From contig CANPTH010000047.1 in assembly GCA_947576945.1 (NCBI GenBank), positions 1 to 33,328 on the forward strand: 33,328 nt of DNA. The letters run 5' to 3'. Under the pieces are notes generated by a model. That model was not told where the DNA came from. It saw nothing but the letters and a program-made list of their open reading frames with translations, and searched no databases. Both the position numbers and the translations under genes were made by a program. Of the stretch, positions 7,643 to 15,844 are shown piece after piece; positions within the stretch are counted from its first letter, which is position 1; every line of letters begins with the position of its first letter. This DNA comes from an uncultured Lachnospiraceae bacterium (GTDB lineage: Bacteria > Bacillota > Clostridia > Lachnospirales > Lachnospiraceae).

Positions 7643-8692
7643 TTAAATCTGATGTACGGATTCACGCTCTATAAAAGTGCAGGGGATCAGGATCTTCTCC
7701 GCCTTGTGCTCCTGATGCAGATCGTCTCCTCCGCCTTCTATCTGTTTAAGCAGCACCCTGGCCGATACATGGCCGATCTTCCGGAGCGGCAGCGCCATGG
7801 TGGTCAATCCGGGAATAAAGTACTCTGAGATTTCCTGACCGTCAAATCCTACCACCGCCAGATCTGCCCCCGCCCGTTTGCCCCTCTCATTCAGACAACG
7901 GTAAAGTCCGCCCGCCATTCTGTCCGCCATGCAGAAAACTGCCGTCACTTCCGTCTTCAGAAGTTCCTGCGCTTCCGGATAAGCGCTCGCTTCATCCCAC
8001 GCAGCATATCGGATCCATGCCGGATTGTACAATATCTGATGTTCGAACAATGCTTTCTGATACCCCAAAAGTCTCTGTTGCGTATGAATATTATCCGCTT
8101 TCCCGCCGATGACGCCGATCTTACGATGTCCCTTGGAAATAAGATACTGCACCATCTCGTATGCCGACCCCTGGTCATCAATCCCCACAGACGGTATCTC
8201 CGGATTGCTGTCAAAGGCATATGTCATCACAGCCGGCGTGGAAAAGTTCTCCGGAAAACAGTGTATCACCCGGGCATGTCCGGCAATATAGATGATCCCG
8301 TCCACCATAATCGAAGTCAGTTCCCTGATGGCCGGCTCCAGTATAGCGTGATAGTCCGATTCTTTGTTGTACCAGGAATCACTCCACCTGGCATAAAGAC
8401 GAAGGTTCTTAACAATAGAACGATAGCCGTTCTCTTCGCAGTAGCTCATAATACCCTCCACGATCTCGGGCGTCGTAAACTGTGCGATATCCTCCGCTAT
8501 AATGCCGATCATCTTTGTCTTCTGGTTCCGCAGGCCCTGCGCAATGTAATTCGGCCTGTACCCCAGTCTGTTGACAGTCTCGAGCACTCTTTCTTTCGTC
8601 TCCTGACTGACTTTGGGTTTGCCGTTCAAAATATTCGACACGGTCGTCGGCGAAACATTACATTCCCTGGCAATTTCCTTTATCGTAATCAT
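7643..8692 (-). CDS. LacI-family transcriptional repressor
   Basis: The 349-aa product has a LacI DNA-binding head at residues 2-23 (ITIKEIARECNVSPTTVSNI) and hinge region (GYRPNYIAQGLRNQ), then a periplasmic-binding-like sugar sensor domain from about residue 60 to the end. I start it at ATG 8692, which gives the canonical N-terminus; a longer frame to 8746 would add 18 unrelated residues and has no ribosome binding site. GGGAG lies about 10 bases upstream. It is flanked by its own promoter and terminator. It is the only intact sugar-type regulator in the left half, so it is the best candidate for the protein that binds the two identical operators at 4043 and 7471. The inducer is inferred to be an arabinoxylan-derived sugar. 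Confidence 0.93.
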   Translation of the reverse strand: MITIKEIARECNVSPTTVSNILNGKPKVSQETKERVLETVNRLGYRPNYIAQGLRNQKTKMIGIIAEDIAQFTTPEIVEGIMSYCEENGYRSIVKNLRLYARWSDSWYNKESDYHAILEPAIRELTSIMVDGIIYIAGHARVIHCFPENFSTPAVMTYAFDSNPEIPSVGIDDQGSAYEMVQYLISKGHRKIGVIGGKADNIHTQQRLLGYQKALFEHQILYNPAWIRYAAWDEASAYPEAQELLKTEVTAVFCMADRMAGGLYRCLNERGKRAGADLAVVGFDGQEISEYFIPGLTTMALPLRKIGHVSARVLLKQIEGGGDDLHQEHKAEKILIPCTFIERESVHQI

Positions 8693-8731
8693 TCTTATGC
8701 TTCTCCCAAATATTCCCGTCCTTACCAGTAG

Positions 8732-8760
8732 AATATAACATTTCACCGCTCACGATGCAA
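8732..8760 (-). promoter_or_regulatory. Promoter of the lacI-family gene
   Basis: On the minus strand TTGCAT (8755-8760), a 17-bp spacer and TATATT (8732-8737), about 40 bp before the start codon. No copy of the 20-bp operator is found here, so strong autoregulation through the same site is not evident. Confidence 0.6.
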
Positions 8761-8880
8761 TCACATGTATTTCCTTTCCACTGCTGTTTCATAACAGCTC
8801 AGCCTTCGGCTTTCCTGTCATTTCCCATCTTATCACGTAACAGAAGAAATTACAAACAACAAAACCTGATCCTGCGCGCA

Positions 8881-10707
8881 TCAGCCGAGCCGTACCTCCA
8901 CAGTCCGGAATGCCTCCGGCAGATCTATCTCCTCCGTTACATCCAGCATCGGCTCTCCGTCAATATCAAAATGTGTCCTGCGTGCGGCAGAGGACCGTGG
9001 TCCATCCACATCTTCCCGCATATGATAGAAATTCCATACCAACCCATTTTCGTCGGTCAGGTAGGAATTATGACCGGTGCCGTACTCACCTTCTACGGAA
9101 GCGGAAGACATCAGCGGGTAATTGCTCTTGCGCCAGTTATCCGGATTCAGGATATCGCTGCCCATCTCAGGCTTTAACAGTCCCACCGTGTAGGTGGCGT
9201 CGATCGCTGCCGCCGCATAAGTGATCATCAGCTGACCGTCCCTCTCCAACGCGTAAGGCCCTTCCACCACATAAGTATGATTGTTCTCCCAGCCATACTC
9301 CGGCTTTGCAATGCACACCGGATCGGTTACCAGTTTCCATGGCTCCTTCTCGTCAATCTGCGCCAGATACAGCCACGCGCCCTGGTCTACCGGCAGGAAC
9401 TGCCGCTGGGACCACATGACATATGTTTTGCCTTCATAGGAAATGGTAGTCATATCCAGAGAGATCACCTTGCCTTCTTCACACAACGGTGAACCGTCTT
9501 TCTTCACTACCATGACCGGCGCCGACCAGTCCTCCTTACAGATCGGATCGCCGCCTTCCCGCAGCTTCCGCACCCGGGATTCCTCATGATAGAATTCACC
9601 GGAAGTGGCAGCATGGAACACATACAGCTGTCCGTCCACTTCATGAAATTCCGGCGCCCATAACAACCCGCCGATGCCCGGATAAGTCTCCGAATCCAGG
9701 AAAAGCTCTTCCCTGGCCGTCAGGATCCCTTCCAGGGTATCGGCACAGCGCATATAGAGCGTGTGATTGTTATCCGCATCGTTGGTGGCAATAAAATAAT
9801 ATTTTCCGTCCCGGTACATGCACACCGGATCCGCCCGGTGTTCTGCAAAAGGCGCCGGGAAATGTTCCTGGTGCACTCTGCCCCGTACTACATGGGCTTC
9901 TTTCTCTGAAGGCTCTTCCCAGTCGATCTTACGAACAACCGTCGTCCCGTCGCTGTAGGAAGCCACCGCCTTCACGTCCTTAAGCTCCTCCACGGACCGG
10001 AACGGCCCTTCCTTGGATAACGCCATACCGACACAGACCGGCGGCAGCAGCTTTTTCAACAGATACTCTCCTTCCGCCTCGGGAACGGCAACCGTATTGC
10101 CGGGCACGACGCCCTCCACCAGTTCCAGCTCCTCTGCCGTAAACGCCGGCGCAGGAATTCCCGGCTCCGCAGTTTCCCTGACGGAAGCAGGATCCAGCTG
10201 CATGGCCGCCGGCGCTTCTTTCCCCGCATCCTTCTGCAAAGCAGCCACACCTTCCATCCACTGCCCGCCCTCTGTCTGCCAGCAGATTCTGTAAGCCTGT
10301 TTTTCCGCATCAAAGCTGCAGCGCACCTCCGCAATCTCTCCTGATTCCTGCAGACGGCACAGTCCCTTCTCCTCATAGTGAACCAGATCCCGGCTGACAA
10401 AGAAAAGCACACATCCCTGACTGGACGCATCCGGTTCGCCCTCGCCGTCGGTGCGCACAGCCAAGATTCCGTAGCCTGTCTGGCTTGCCCTGGACAGTTC
10501 AAAAAGCCACGGTTTCTTCAGGCATCTGGCATCTAAAGTGCCGTCCTCCGGATTCTGCAGCGCCCTGGCATACAGAAGGCCTTCATTGTGGTGAAAGGGC
10601 CGGAACTTTCCGTCCTCACCCCGATAGGCAAGATGCATACTGTACGCCATCCTGCCGCCATATATGATATCTTCTTTCGGTTGTCTTGTGTAACTTAACA
10701 GCTCCAT
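8881..10707 (-). CDS. GH43-like glycosidase, longer paralog (608 aa)
   Basis: Second member of the unusual GH43-like pair. It has the same N-terminal layout as the 541-aa protein at 4318-5943: a beta-rich N-terminal region, an Ig-like module at about 245-280 (YSDGTTVVRKIDWE), and a propeller with candidate catalytic residues Asp293 (RADPVCMY), Asp418 (LDMTT) and Glu482 (VEGPY). It differs by an insertion of roughly 70 residues at about 150-235, rich in Ala, Pro and Glu. No signal peptide is present, so it should be cytoplasmic. It is the last enzyme gene of the long minus-strand run, 85 bp after the GH35-like gene, with a dispersed repeat in the gap. Divergence from its paralog suggests a different side-chain or linkage preference, which cannot be read directly. 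Confidence 0.85.
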   Translation of the reverse strand: MELLSYTRQPKEDIIYGGRMAYSMHLAYRGEDGKFRPFHHNEGLLYARALQNPEDGTLDARCLKKPWLFELSRASQTGYGILAVRTDGEGEPDASSQGCVLFFVSRDLVHYEEKGLCRLQESGEIAEVRCSFDAEKQAYRICWQTEGGQWMEGVAALQKDAGKEAPAAMQLDPASVRETAEPGIPAPAFTAEELELVEGVVPGNTVAVPEAEGEYLLKKLLPPVCVGMALSKEGPFRSVEELKDVKAVASYSDGTTVVRKIDWEEPSEKEAHVVRGRVHQEHFPAPFAEHRADPVCMYRDGKYYFIATNDADNNHTLYMRCADTLEGILTAREELFLDSETYPGIGGLLWAPEFHEVDGQLYVFHAATSGEFYHEESRVRKLREGGDPICKEDWSAPVMVVKKDGSPLCEEGKVISLDMTTISYEGKTYVMWSQRQFLPVDQGAWLYLAQIDEKEPWKLVTDPVCIAKPEYGWENNHTYVVEGPYALERDGQLMITYAAAAIDATYTVGLLKPEMGSDILNPDNWRKSNYPLMSSASVEGEYGTGHNSYLTDENGLVWNFYHMREDVDGPRSSAARRTHFDIDGEPMLDVTEEIDLPEAFRTVEVRLG

Positions 10708-10742
10708 AACAAATCCATCCTCTTTTATCTTATTTTTCCTTT

Positions 10743-10782
10743 CATTCCGAAGCGTTCTGCACTTCAGAGAATTTATTCAGCC
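10743..10782 (-). repeat. Dispersed leader repeat, copy 2
   Basis: On the minus strand it starts GGCTGAATAAATTCTCTGA and ends AACGCTTCGGAATG. It keeps the left part of copy 1 but lacks the second arm of the inverted repeat and the GAATTTGTG segment. It begins 10 bases after the stop codon of the GH35-like gene and lies before the GH43-like gene. Confidence 0.7.
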
Positions 10783-10792
10783 TTTGTCCGCT

Positions 10793-12397
10793 TTACGCGT
10801 AGGCAAACAACCTCACCTTCAAAAGTGTCGGTTCCTCATACCACAGGCTGGTGGCCTCGTCCCCGTTGAATCTGCGCCCGGCTTTCCATACGCCGTCCTC
10901 AAACTGCCCCTCTTCCAGCAGCAGTAAATCTACATACGGTTTCTTCTCATCCGTAGAAAAGGGCAGCAGCCTGGCCGCATGGATCATAACATAGAAGGTG
11001 TCTTCCGTCTCCTTTACGATCAGACACACACCCCGCCTGTCCGCAATCGCCGGATCCTCCAGATTAACCCGGAAGCCGAAGGAGCCAAAGAGCATCTCAT
11101 TCTCTTCTTTTCGCTCGCCGGACACCGCCTGCAGATCCCCGGTTCCGTATCTGTCGCCCAGAAGCGGCATCATCTCCTGCAGGTTATGGGTAAACCAGTA
11201 ATATTCCTCCACACTCTGCGGCGTTTTCAGCGCCGGATCGCTCACATCCATGCCAAACAACGCTCCCTGCTGCGCATTAAAAGGCTTTCCGATATCCTCA
11301 AATCCGAAGGGCGCATAGCACATGGCATGGTAATGGCCCACCGCATATGCCTGCCGCACGCCCGCATAACTGTGTGTGGCGCATTCCGGAATGAACAGCG
11401 GATTGCCCCTTTTGACATATGCGTCACAAATACCCGGGAAATCCGGCACATAAATATCCGGCGCAATCACGTCGATCTGCGGCGCACAATACTGCCACAC
11501 TTCCATCATCCGCGACACCGGGCCGCCGCTGGGATACATGCCCGGCTCCTCGCCCTTATCCAGCCAGCAGTTTACGGTCATGGGAAGCGGATATTCCGCT
11601 TTGCCTGCGGCCGCCACCGCATTCACGTAGGAAGCGATATGATAAGCGCTGAAAATCTCTCCCGCGCATTCTCCGAATACTGCCTCCCAGCTGCCGCTGT
11701 CCGCGCCCTGCCGCACGGCCTCCGCCACATCCGGCGCCATGTCCTGCACGTTTTCTTTCATGTAATCCACAAACGCCTGCGGAACTTCCGCCGCAAAGAG
11801 CGCATCCGCATCATCGGACATCTCTCTGGCATTGCCCATCACGCCCGTCTCGTTCTCTACCTGCACCGCCACCACGGTACAGGCCTCCCCGTCCACTTCC
11901 TGCAGATGCCGCATCAGACGGGCAAAGGCCCTTGCGTCAGCCTCTCTCGTGGCATCGCACAGATAAGACAGTGTCGTATACGGCATCTGATAAAAATTCT
12001 TCAGATTCACGAAATTCTTACCCTTCTCCATCTGCGCCCGCCGGAAGCGTTCCGTATCCGTCTTCACCCAGGCCGGCGCATAATAACACTGCGCATTCTT
12101 CCAGGCGCCAAACCAGAGAAAAGCAAGTTTCTTTCCCCGTGCCCTGGCCTGCATGATCAGCCCATCCATCAGGGAAAAGTCAAAAACCCCTTCCTCCGGC
12201 TCCACCAGTTCCCATGTCATCGGAAGCAGCAGGCAATTCATACCCAGCGCATCCGCCTGATCATACACGCCTTCCATATACGCAACCGAAGAAGAATTGG
12301 AATTATGCACTTCCCCCGCCAGCATGATAAAAGGCTTTCCGTCCACCATCAATACCTTTTGACCGTTACGATTCTCCACCTGTGATAATACTTTCAT
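10793..12397 (-). CDS. GH35-like glycosidase (DUF5597-type beta-galactosidase family)
   Basis: TIM-barrel glycosidase of clan A. The 534-aa product opens with a GH35/GH42-type first strand (GKPFIMLAGEVHNSNSSS, about 20-37). The probable acid/base is Glu183 (VENETG) and the nucleophile Glu338 (FIPECATH). A C-terminal beta-domain of about 130 residues follows, which in related proteins is annotated DUF5597. There is no signal peptide, so it acts in the cytoplasm. I chose ATG 12397 because AAAGGA is 7 bases upstream; a GTG at 12418 lacks a convincing site. Members are usually called beta-galactosidases, but the setting among xylosidases and arabinofuranosidases suggests it trims galactose or another terminal sugar from complex xylan side chains. 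That specificity is an inference. Confidence 0.85.
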   Translation of the reverse strand: MKVLSQVENRNGQKVLMVDGKPFIMLAGEVHNSNSSSVAYMEGVYDQADALGMNCLLLPMTWELVEPEEGVFDFSLMDGLIMQARARGKKLAFLWFGAWKNAQCYYAPAWVKTDTERFRRAQMEKGKNFVNLKNFYQMPYTTLSYLCDATREADARAFARLMRHLQEVDGEACTVVAVQVENETGVMGNAREMSDDADALFAAEVPQAFVDYMKENVQDMAPDVAEAVRQGADSGSWEAVFGECAGEIFSAYHIASYVNAVAAAGKAEYPLPMTVNCWLDKGEEPGMYPSGGPVSRMMEVWQYCAPQIDVIAPDIYVPDFPGICDAYVKRGNPLFIPECATHSYAGVRQAYAVGHYHAMCYAPFGFEDIGKPFNAQQGALFGMDVSDPALKTPQSVEEYYWFTHNLQEMMPLLGDRYGTGDLQAVSGERKEENEMLFGSFGFRVNLEDPAIADRRGVCLIVKETEDTFYVMIHAARLLPFSTDEKKPYVDLLLLEEGQFEDGVWKAGRRFNGDEATSLWYEEPTLLKVRLFAYA

Positions 12398-12422
12398 CCT
12401 GTAATCCTTTCCTTCCACTTTT

Positions 12423-12462
12423 CTCTATTCCGAAACGTCACAAATTCCCAGTCTAATCAACC
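12423..12462 (-). repeat. Dispersed leader repeat, copy 3
   Basis: On the minus strand it begins GGTTGATTAGACTGG, directly abutting the GH43 stop codon, and ends GAATTTGTGACGTTTCGGAAT. It has the right-hand half of copy 1 with two substitutions in the terminal block, without the hairpin. Confidence 0.68.
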
Positions 12463-14088
12463 TTAATCTCTGCCGCAATAACTGAACCAGTCAAACGACG
12501 CGTACTCCTCATATGCCTTCCCGTTGCCGCTGGCGAACATGCCCACATAAGCTCCCACGAAGCCGCCTGCCGTCTCACTGCCGAGAAAACTGCCGTCGAC
12601 CTGCCCGGCAAGAATCTGCTCCTGTCCGTCTTCCCCGGCCACTGCCAGCGTAAAATCCTGCCCGTCGGCCCGGATGACCAGCTCAGTCTTCGTCTGTTCC
12701 CAGATCATTTCTCCCAGAAGCTCTTCCCGATATTCTCCCACCATATCCTTGTGCAGAAGGGAAGCATCCTTAGAAGTGTAACCGCTGACTGCCCTTGCCA
12801 CCTGCCTGCCTTCCCCGTTCAGCCCCACTTCCACTCTCAGCTGCTGGTAATCATTCTGCAGTACCACCATGCCCGCAGTCTGTCTCTCCTGCGGGGTAAA
12901 GCACAGCTTCGCTCTGGCCTCGAAAGACATATGCTGCTGCCTTCTGCCCAGGAATCCCGTACTCTGCGGCTCATGCCGTACAGAGCGCGCGTCTGCTCCT
13001 TTCACCGTCATGCCCTGTCCCATGGACTTATCATATAATTTCAGTTTCAGACAGCCGTCCTCCAGCCTGTATGTATGAGCGTCCGGCGTGCCGAGGAAAT
13101 TCCACTGGTATCCCAGCTGCTCCCCGTCAAAATCGTCCTTCTCCGGCACGGACTCGACAGCGAACTCCGGCAGATCCGGCCCCTCATAGGTAAACTCGAT
13201 CCGGCCTGTGCCCGGGCTGACGATGGGCCAGCCTTCCTCCCACGCCACCGGCGCGATGAAAGTCTCTCTGCCCAGATTCTTATGATATCCGCCGTAAGGT
13301 CTGGACGCCAGAAAGACAATGTACCAGGAACCGTCCTTCAGCTCCACCAGATCCGCATGTCCCGTATTCGCGATAGCCGCCTTCATCCCCAGATGGCGCT
13401 GCGTCAGGATCGGATTGCCCCGATAGCTCTCGTAAGGACCCGTGATCTGCTTTGCTCTGGCAATGGTCTCCGAATGGAAATGCTCCGTTCCACCTTCCGC
13501 GATCATCAGATAATAATATCCGTTCACCTTGTACAGATGAGGCGCCTCCGGCCACGCGGCATTCTCCATGGCGCCGCCCCAGATCTTCGTTTTCTCGCCT
13601 ACCAGCTCAAACTTCACCAGATCGATCTGTGACAGCCAGATCATCTGCCGCTCTCCCGGCCCGCCGCCGCAGGTTCCCGTATAGTAAGCCCTGCCGTCGT
13701 CATCCCAGAACAGAGACGGGTCAATGCCCTCCGCACCTGCGATCCAATGCGGGTCAGACCACGGCCCTTCCGGCTTCTTTGCAGTCACGATAAAGTTGCC
13801 GCCATGATTTACATTGGTGGTGATCATGTAAAAAAGGCCCTCATGATAACGGATCGTCGGTGCAAAAATGCCTCCGGAGATCGCATACGGATCCAAGGGC
13901 AGCTGCTCCGGCCGGTCCAACACATGCCCTATCTGCTCCCAGTGTGCCAGATCCCGGCTGTGGAAAATGGGGACTCCCGGATAATAAGAAAAGGAAGAAG
14001 TCACCATATAGAAATCATCCCCCACCCTGCAGATGGAGGGATCGGGATAAAATCCCGGTAATAGTGGATTTTGTAAGGTTACGCTCAT
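12463..14088 (-). CDS. GH43 beta-xylosidase / alpha-L-arabinofuranosidase
   Basis: Inverting, cytoplasmic exo-enzyme that releases xylose (and/or arabinose) from xylo-oligosaccharides. The 541-aa product has the classic GH43 beta-xylosidase architecture: a five-bladed propeller over about residues 1-320, then a C-terminal concanavalin-like sandwich from about 330 that closes the active site. Catalytic residues are Asp16 (FYPDPSIC), Asp123 (GIDPSLFWDDDG) and Glu181 (WPEAPHLYK). The length matches the XynB/Xsa type, and it has neither the N-terminal extension nor the Ig-like module of the two GH43-like paralogs nearby. It follows the transporter accessory gene by 46 bp in the same operon. Together with GH39 it gives two unrelated beta-xylosidase folds in one transcription unit. 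Confidence 0.95.
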   Translation of the reverse strand: MSVTLQNPLLPGFYPDPSICRVGDDFYMVTSSFSYYPGVPIFHSRDLAHWEQIGHVLDRPEQLPLDPYAISGGIFAPTIRYHEGLFYMITTNVNHGGNFIVTAKKPEGPWSDPHWIAGAEGIDPSLFWDDDGRAYYTGTCGGGPGERQMIWLSQIDLVKFELVGEKTKIWGGAMENAAWPEAPHLYKVNGYYYLMIAEGGTEHFHSETIARAKQITGPYESYRGNPILTQRHLGMKAAIANTGHADLVELKDGSWYIVFLASRPYGGYHKNLGRETFIAPVAWEEGWPIVSPGTGRIEFTYEGPDLPEFAVESVPEKDDFDGEQLGYQWNFLGTPDAHTYRLEDGCLKLKLYDKSMGQGMTVKGADARSVRHEPQSTGFLGRRQQHMSFEARAKLCFTPQERQTAGMVVLQNDYQQLRVEVGLNGEGRQVARAVSGYTSKDASLLHKDMVGEYREELLGEMIWEQTKTELVIRADGQDFTLAVAGEDGQEQILAGQVDGSFLGSETAGGFVGAYVGMFASGNGKAYEEYASFDWFSYCGRD

Positions 14089-14134
14089 ATTCTGCCATAC
14101 TCCTTTCGTAATTGCAAATTAATTTACTTCTCTG

Positions 14135-15844
14135 TTACCAGTTCGTATCAATCTTCTCGCCCGCCAGCAGATGGGAAAGCTCCGTCTGCAGTTTATCCAG
14201 ATAGGCAATCCGCCCCTCGAAGCTGGCTTCCCCATTCACCACGATACCCATCCGCCTTGCATCCGCCAGCCGGTACACTTCCAGCCTGTCGGTTTTGCCG
14301 TCCAGGCGGCGGTATTCCAGAACCATCTCCGGCTCTCCCCCGTGGCTGTCCCTGTTGATCTGCTCGATGTCCACCTCCAGCAGGAACGAATAGAAGGTAC
14401 GAAACAGATCGGCATCCAGCTCCTCACCGTCAAGCGTTACCCGCAGGGTTTCCTCTCCGGCCGCTGCCTTGTTCTTGCTGTCGCCGGCCGCTGTCTCGTT
14501 CTTGCCGTCTCCGTTCTTCCTGTCGTCGGCTTCTGTCTCTTTGCTCTTCTCTTCGCCGGTTCCTGGATCCGCCTTTGTCGCAGAGGCGCCGGATTGCACA
14601 TCTTCATATGTCAGCGCAAAAAGATATTCCTCTCCCCGCAAATTCAAAGAAACCTCCCTGATCTGGTCGATCTTCGGCAGGAGCGCCATTCTGAAGAACA
14701 GGTCGTCCACCGTCGCCTCAAACAGGGGCATTCTGCTTTCCTCTATTATAAACAATAAGTCCGAATCCGAACAGATTAAATATCTCTCTTCGCTCTCCTG
14801 CTCCCCGGTTCTGCCGCCGACAGTCAGCGTCAGCTCCCTGTCGTCATGCTCAATCGTCATCACCATGGACGGGCGATCCAGTCCATACGCGGAAGCCTCA
14901 TTTGCATCGTATGTACCCGCCGCCCTTTGTGCAGAAAGTCCGAACAGGGAACCGATCTGTTCCCGCACCGCTTTCAGGGAAGTCTTCACATGAACCGGAC
15001 TGACCAGTTCATAAGGCGAAGTGTAGGCGTCAACCGTTCCGTTGGAAGCCACGATCTCCAACGGCTCCTCCAGATCCGGCCGTTCCACCAGAATCCTTGT
15101 CAGGCGCTCCGTCATCTCCTCCGATTCGGCATCAAAAGCCGGGATCAACGTCATGTCAAACAGAGCCAAGGGCGTCTGTACCATGCGGTCGCCGATGCCC
15201 TTGCTTACACAATACAGCCCTTCTTCCCCTTCTTTCATCACGTACCAGACGGCTGCGCTCTCATTCCAGCTGCCCAGATAAAAGGTAATTGCCTCTCCTT
15301 TACCGGAGATCTCCACCGTGGCTGCCGGGTTCTCCAGACCGAACTTCTCTTTGTCAAAATCCCGTTCATAAATCTGCGTCGCCGACACAGAGGAGAGGAG
15401 TCGTACCGTTGAATCCAGCGCTTCCCTGTCCTGTCTGTAATTCTCATAACCGGCAAGCATAAACCCCGGCGCTGCGAGATTTTCTCCGGCGGCTGCATCT
15501 GCCGGAATAATCACATAATCCGCTTCCTCGTTCCGAATCTCGATCCGTTCCACCTCATCCGGTGTAAACTCCGAGAGAACGCAGACACTATCCTCCGTCC
15601 CGGTATCTGCAGATTCCGCCTCATTTCCCGTACCGTTTATAGCACTGCCCGTCACGCCGGTTTCTGCATTGCCTTCTATACCGTATTCCGTTCCGTTCTC
15701 CGCCGCAGCATTAATGTTCTCTCCCGTTTCCCCACGTGCCCCGCCGGCGCTCCCATCCTCCGTCAACAGTAGCAGCCCCCAGACACCCAGCAGGCAGACA
15801 AAGGCTGCGCCAAGAACTACCAGAAGTTTCTTTCTCTCTCTCAT
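14135..15844 (-). CDS. DUF4340-domain membrane-anchored protein of a Gld-type ABC system
   Basis: The 569-aa protein has one N-terminal membrane helix (about 5-27), a Gly/Glu/Asn/Thr-rich low-complexity linker to about residue 90, then repeating beta-rich DUF4340-type domains outside the membrane. A second charged low-complexity insert (about 420-465, rich in Lys, Asp, Glu, with an imperfect AAGDSKN/AAGEE repeat) interrupts the domain. ATG 15844 has AGGAGG 8 bases upstream and overlaps the stop codon of the GldFG-like gene by ATGA, so translation is coupled. DUF4340 proteins regularly accompany GldF/GldG-type ABC-2 exporters; their molecular role is unknown. A link to glycan uptake or cell-surface handling is suggested only by its location inside a glycosidase operon. 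Confidence 0.85.
   Translation of the reverse strand: MRERKKLLVVLGAAFVCLLGVWGLLLLTEDGSAGGARGETGENINAAAENGTEYGIEGNAETGVTGSAINGTGNEAESADTGTEDSVCVLSEFTPDEVERIEIRNEEADYVIIPADAAAGENLAAPGFMLAGYENYRQDREALDSTVRLLSSVSATQIYERDFDKEKFGLENPAATVEISGKGEAITFYLGSWNESAAVWYVMKEGEEGLYCVSKGIGDRMVQTPLALFDMTLIPAFDAESEEMTERLTRILVERPDLEEPLEIVASNGTVDAYTSPYELVSPVHVKTSLKAVREQIGSLFGLSAQRAAGTYDANEASAYGLDRPSMVMTIEHDDRELTLTVGGRTGEQESEERYLICSDSDLLFIIEESRMPLFEATVDDLFFRMALLPKIDQIREVSLNLRGEEYLFALTYEDVQSGASATKADPGTGEEKSKETEADDRKNGDGKNETAAGDSKNKAAAGEETLRVTLDGEELDADLFRTFYSFLLEVDIEQINRDSHGGEPEMVLEYRRLDGKTDRLEVYRLADARRMGIVVNGEASFEGRIAYLDKLQTELSHLLAGEKIDTNW

Noticed and set aside
10979..12385. 468-codon plus-strand frame opposite the GH35-like gene
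   Set aside because: His/Arg-rich antisense shadow with no ribosome binding site or domain.
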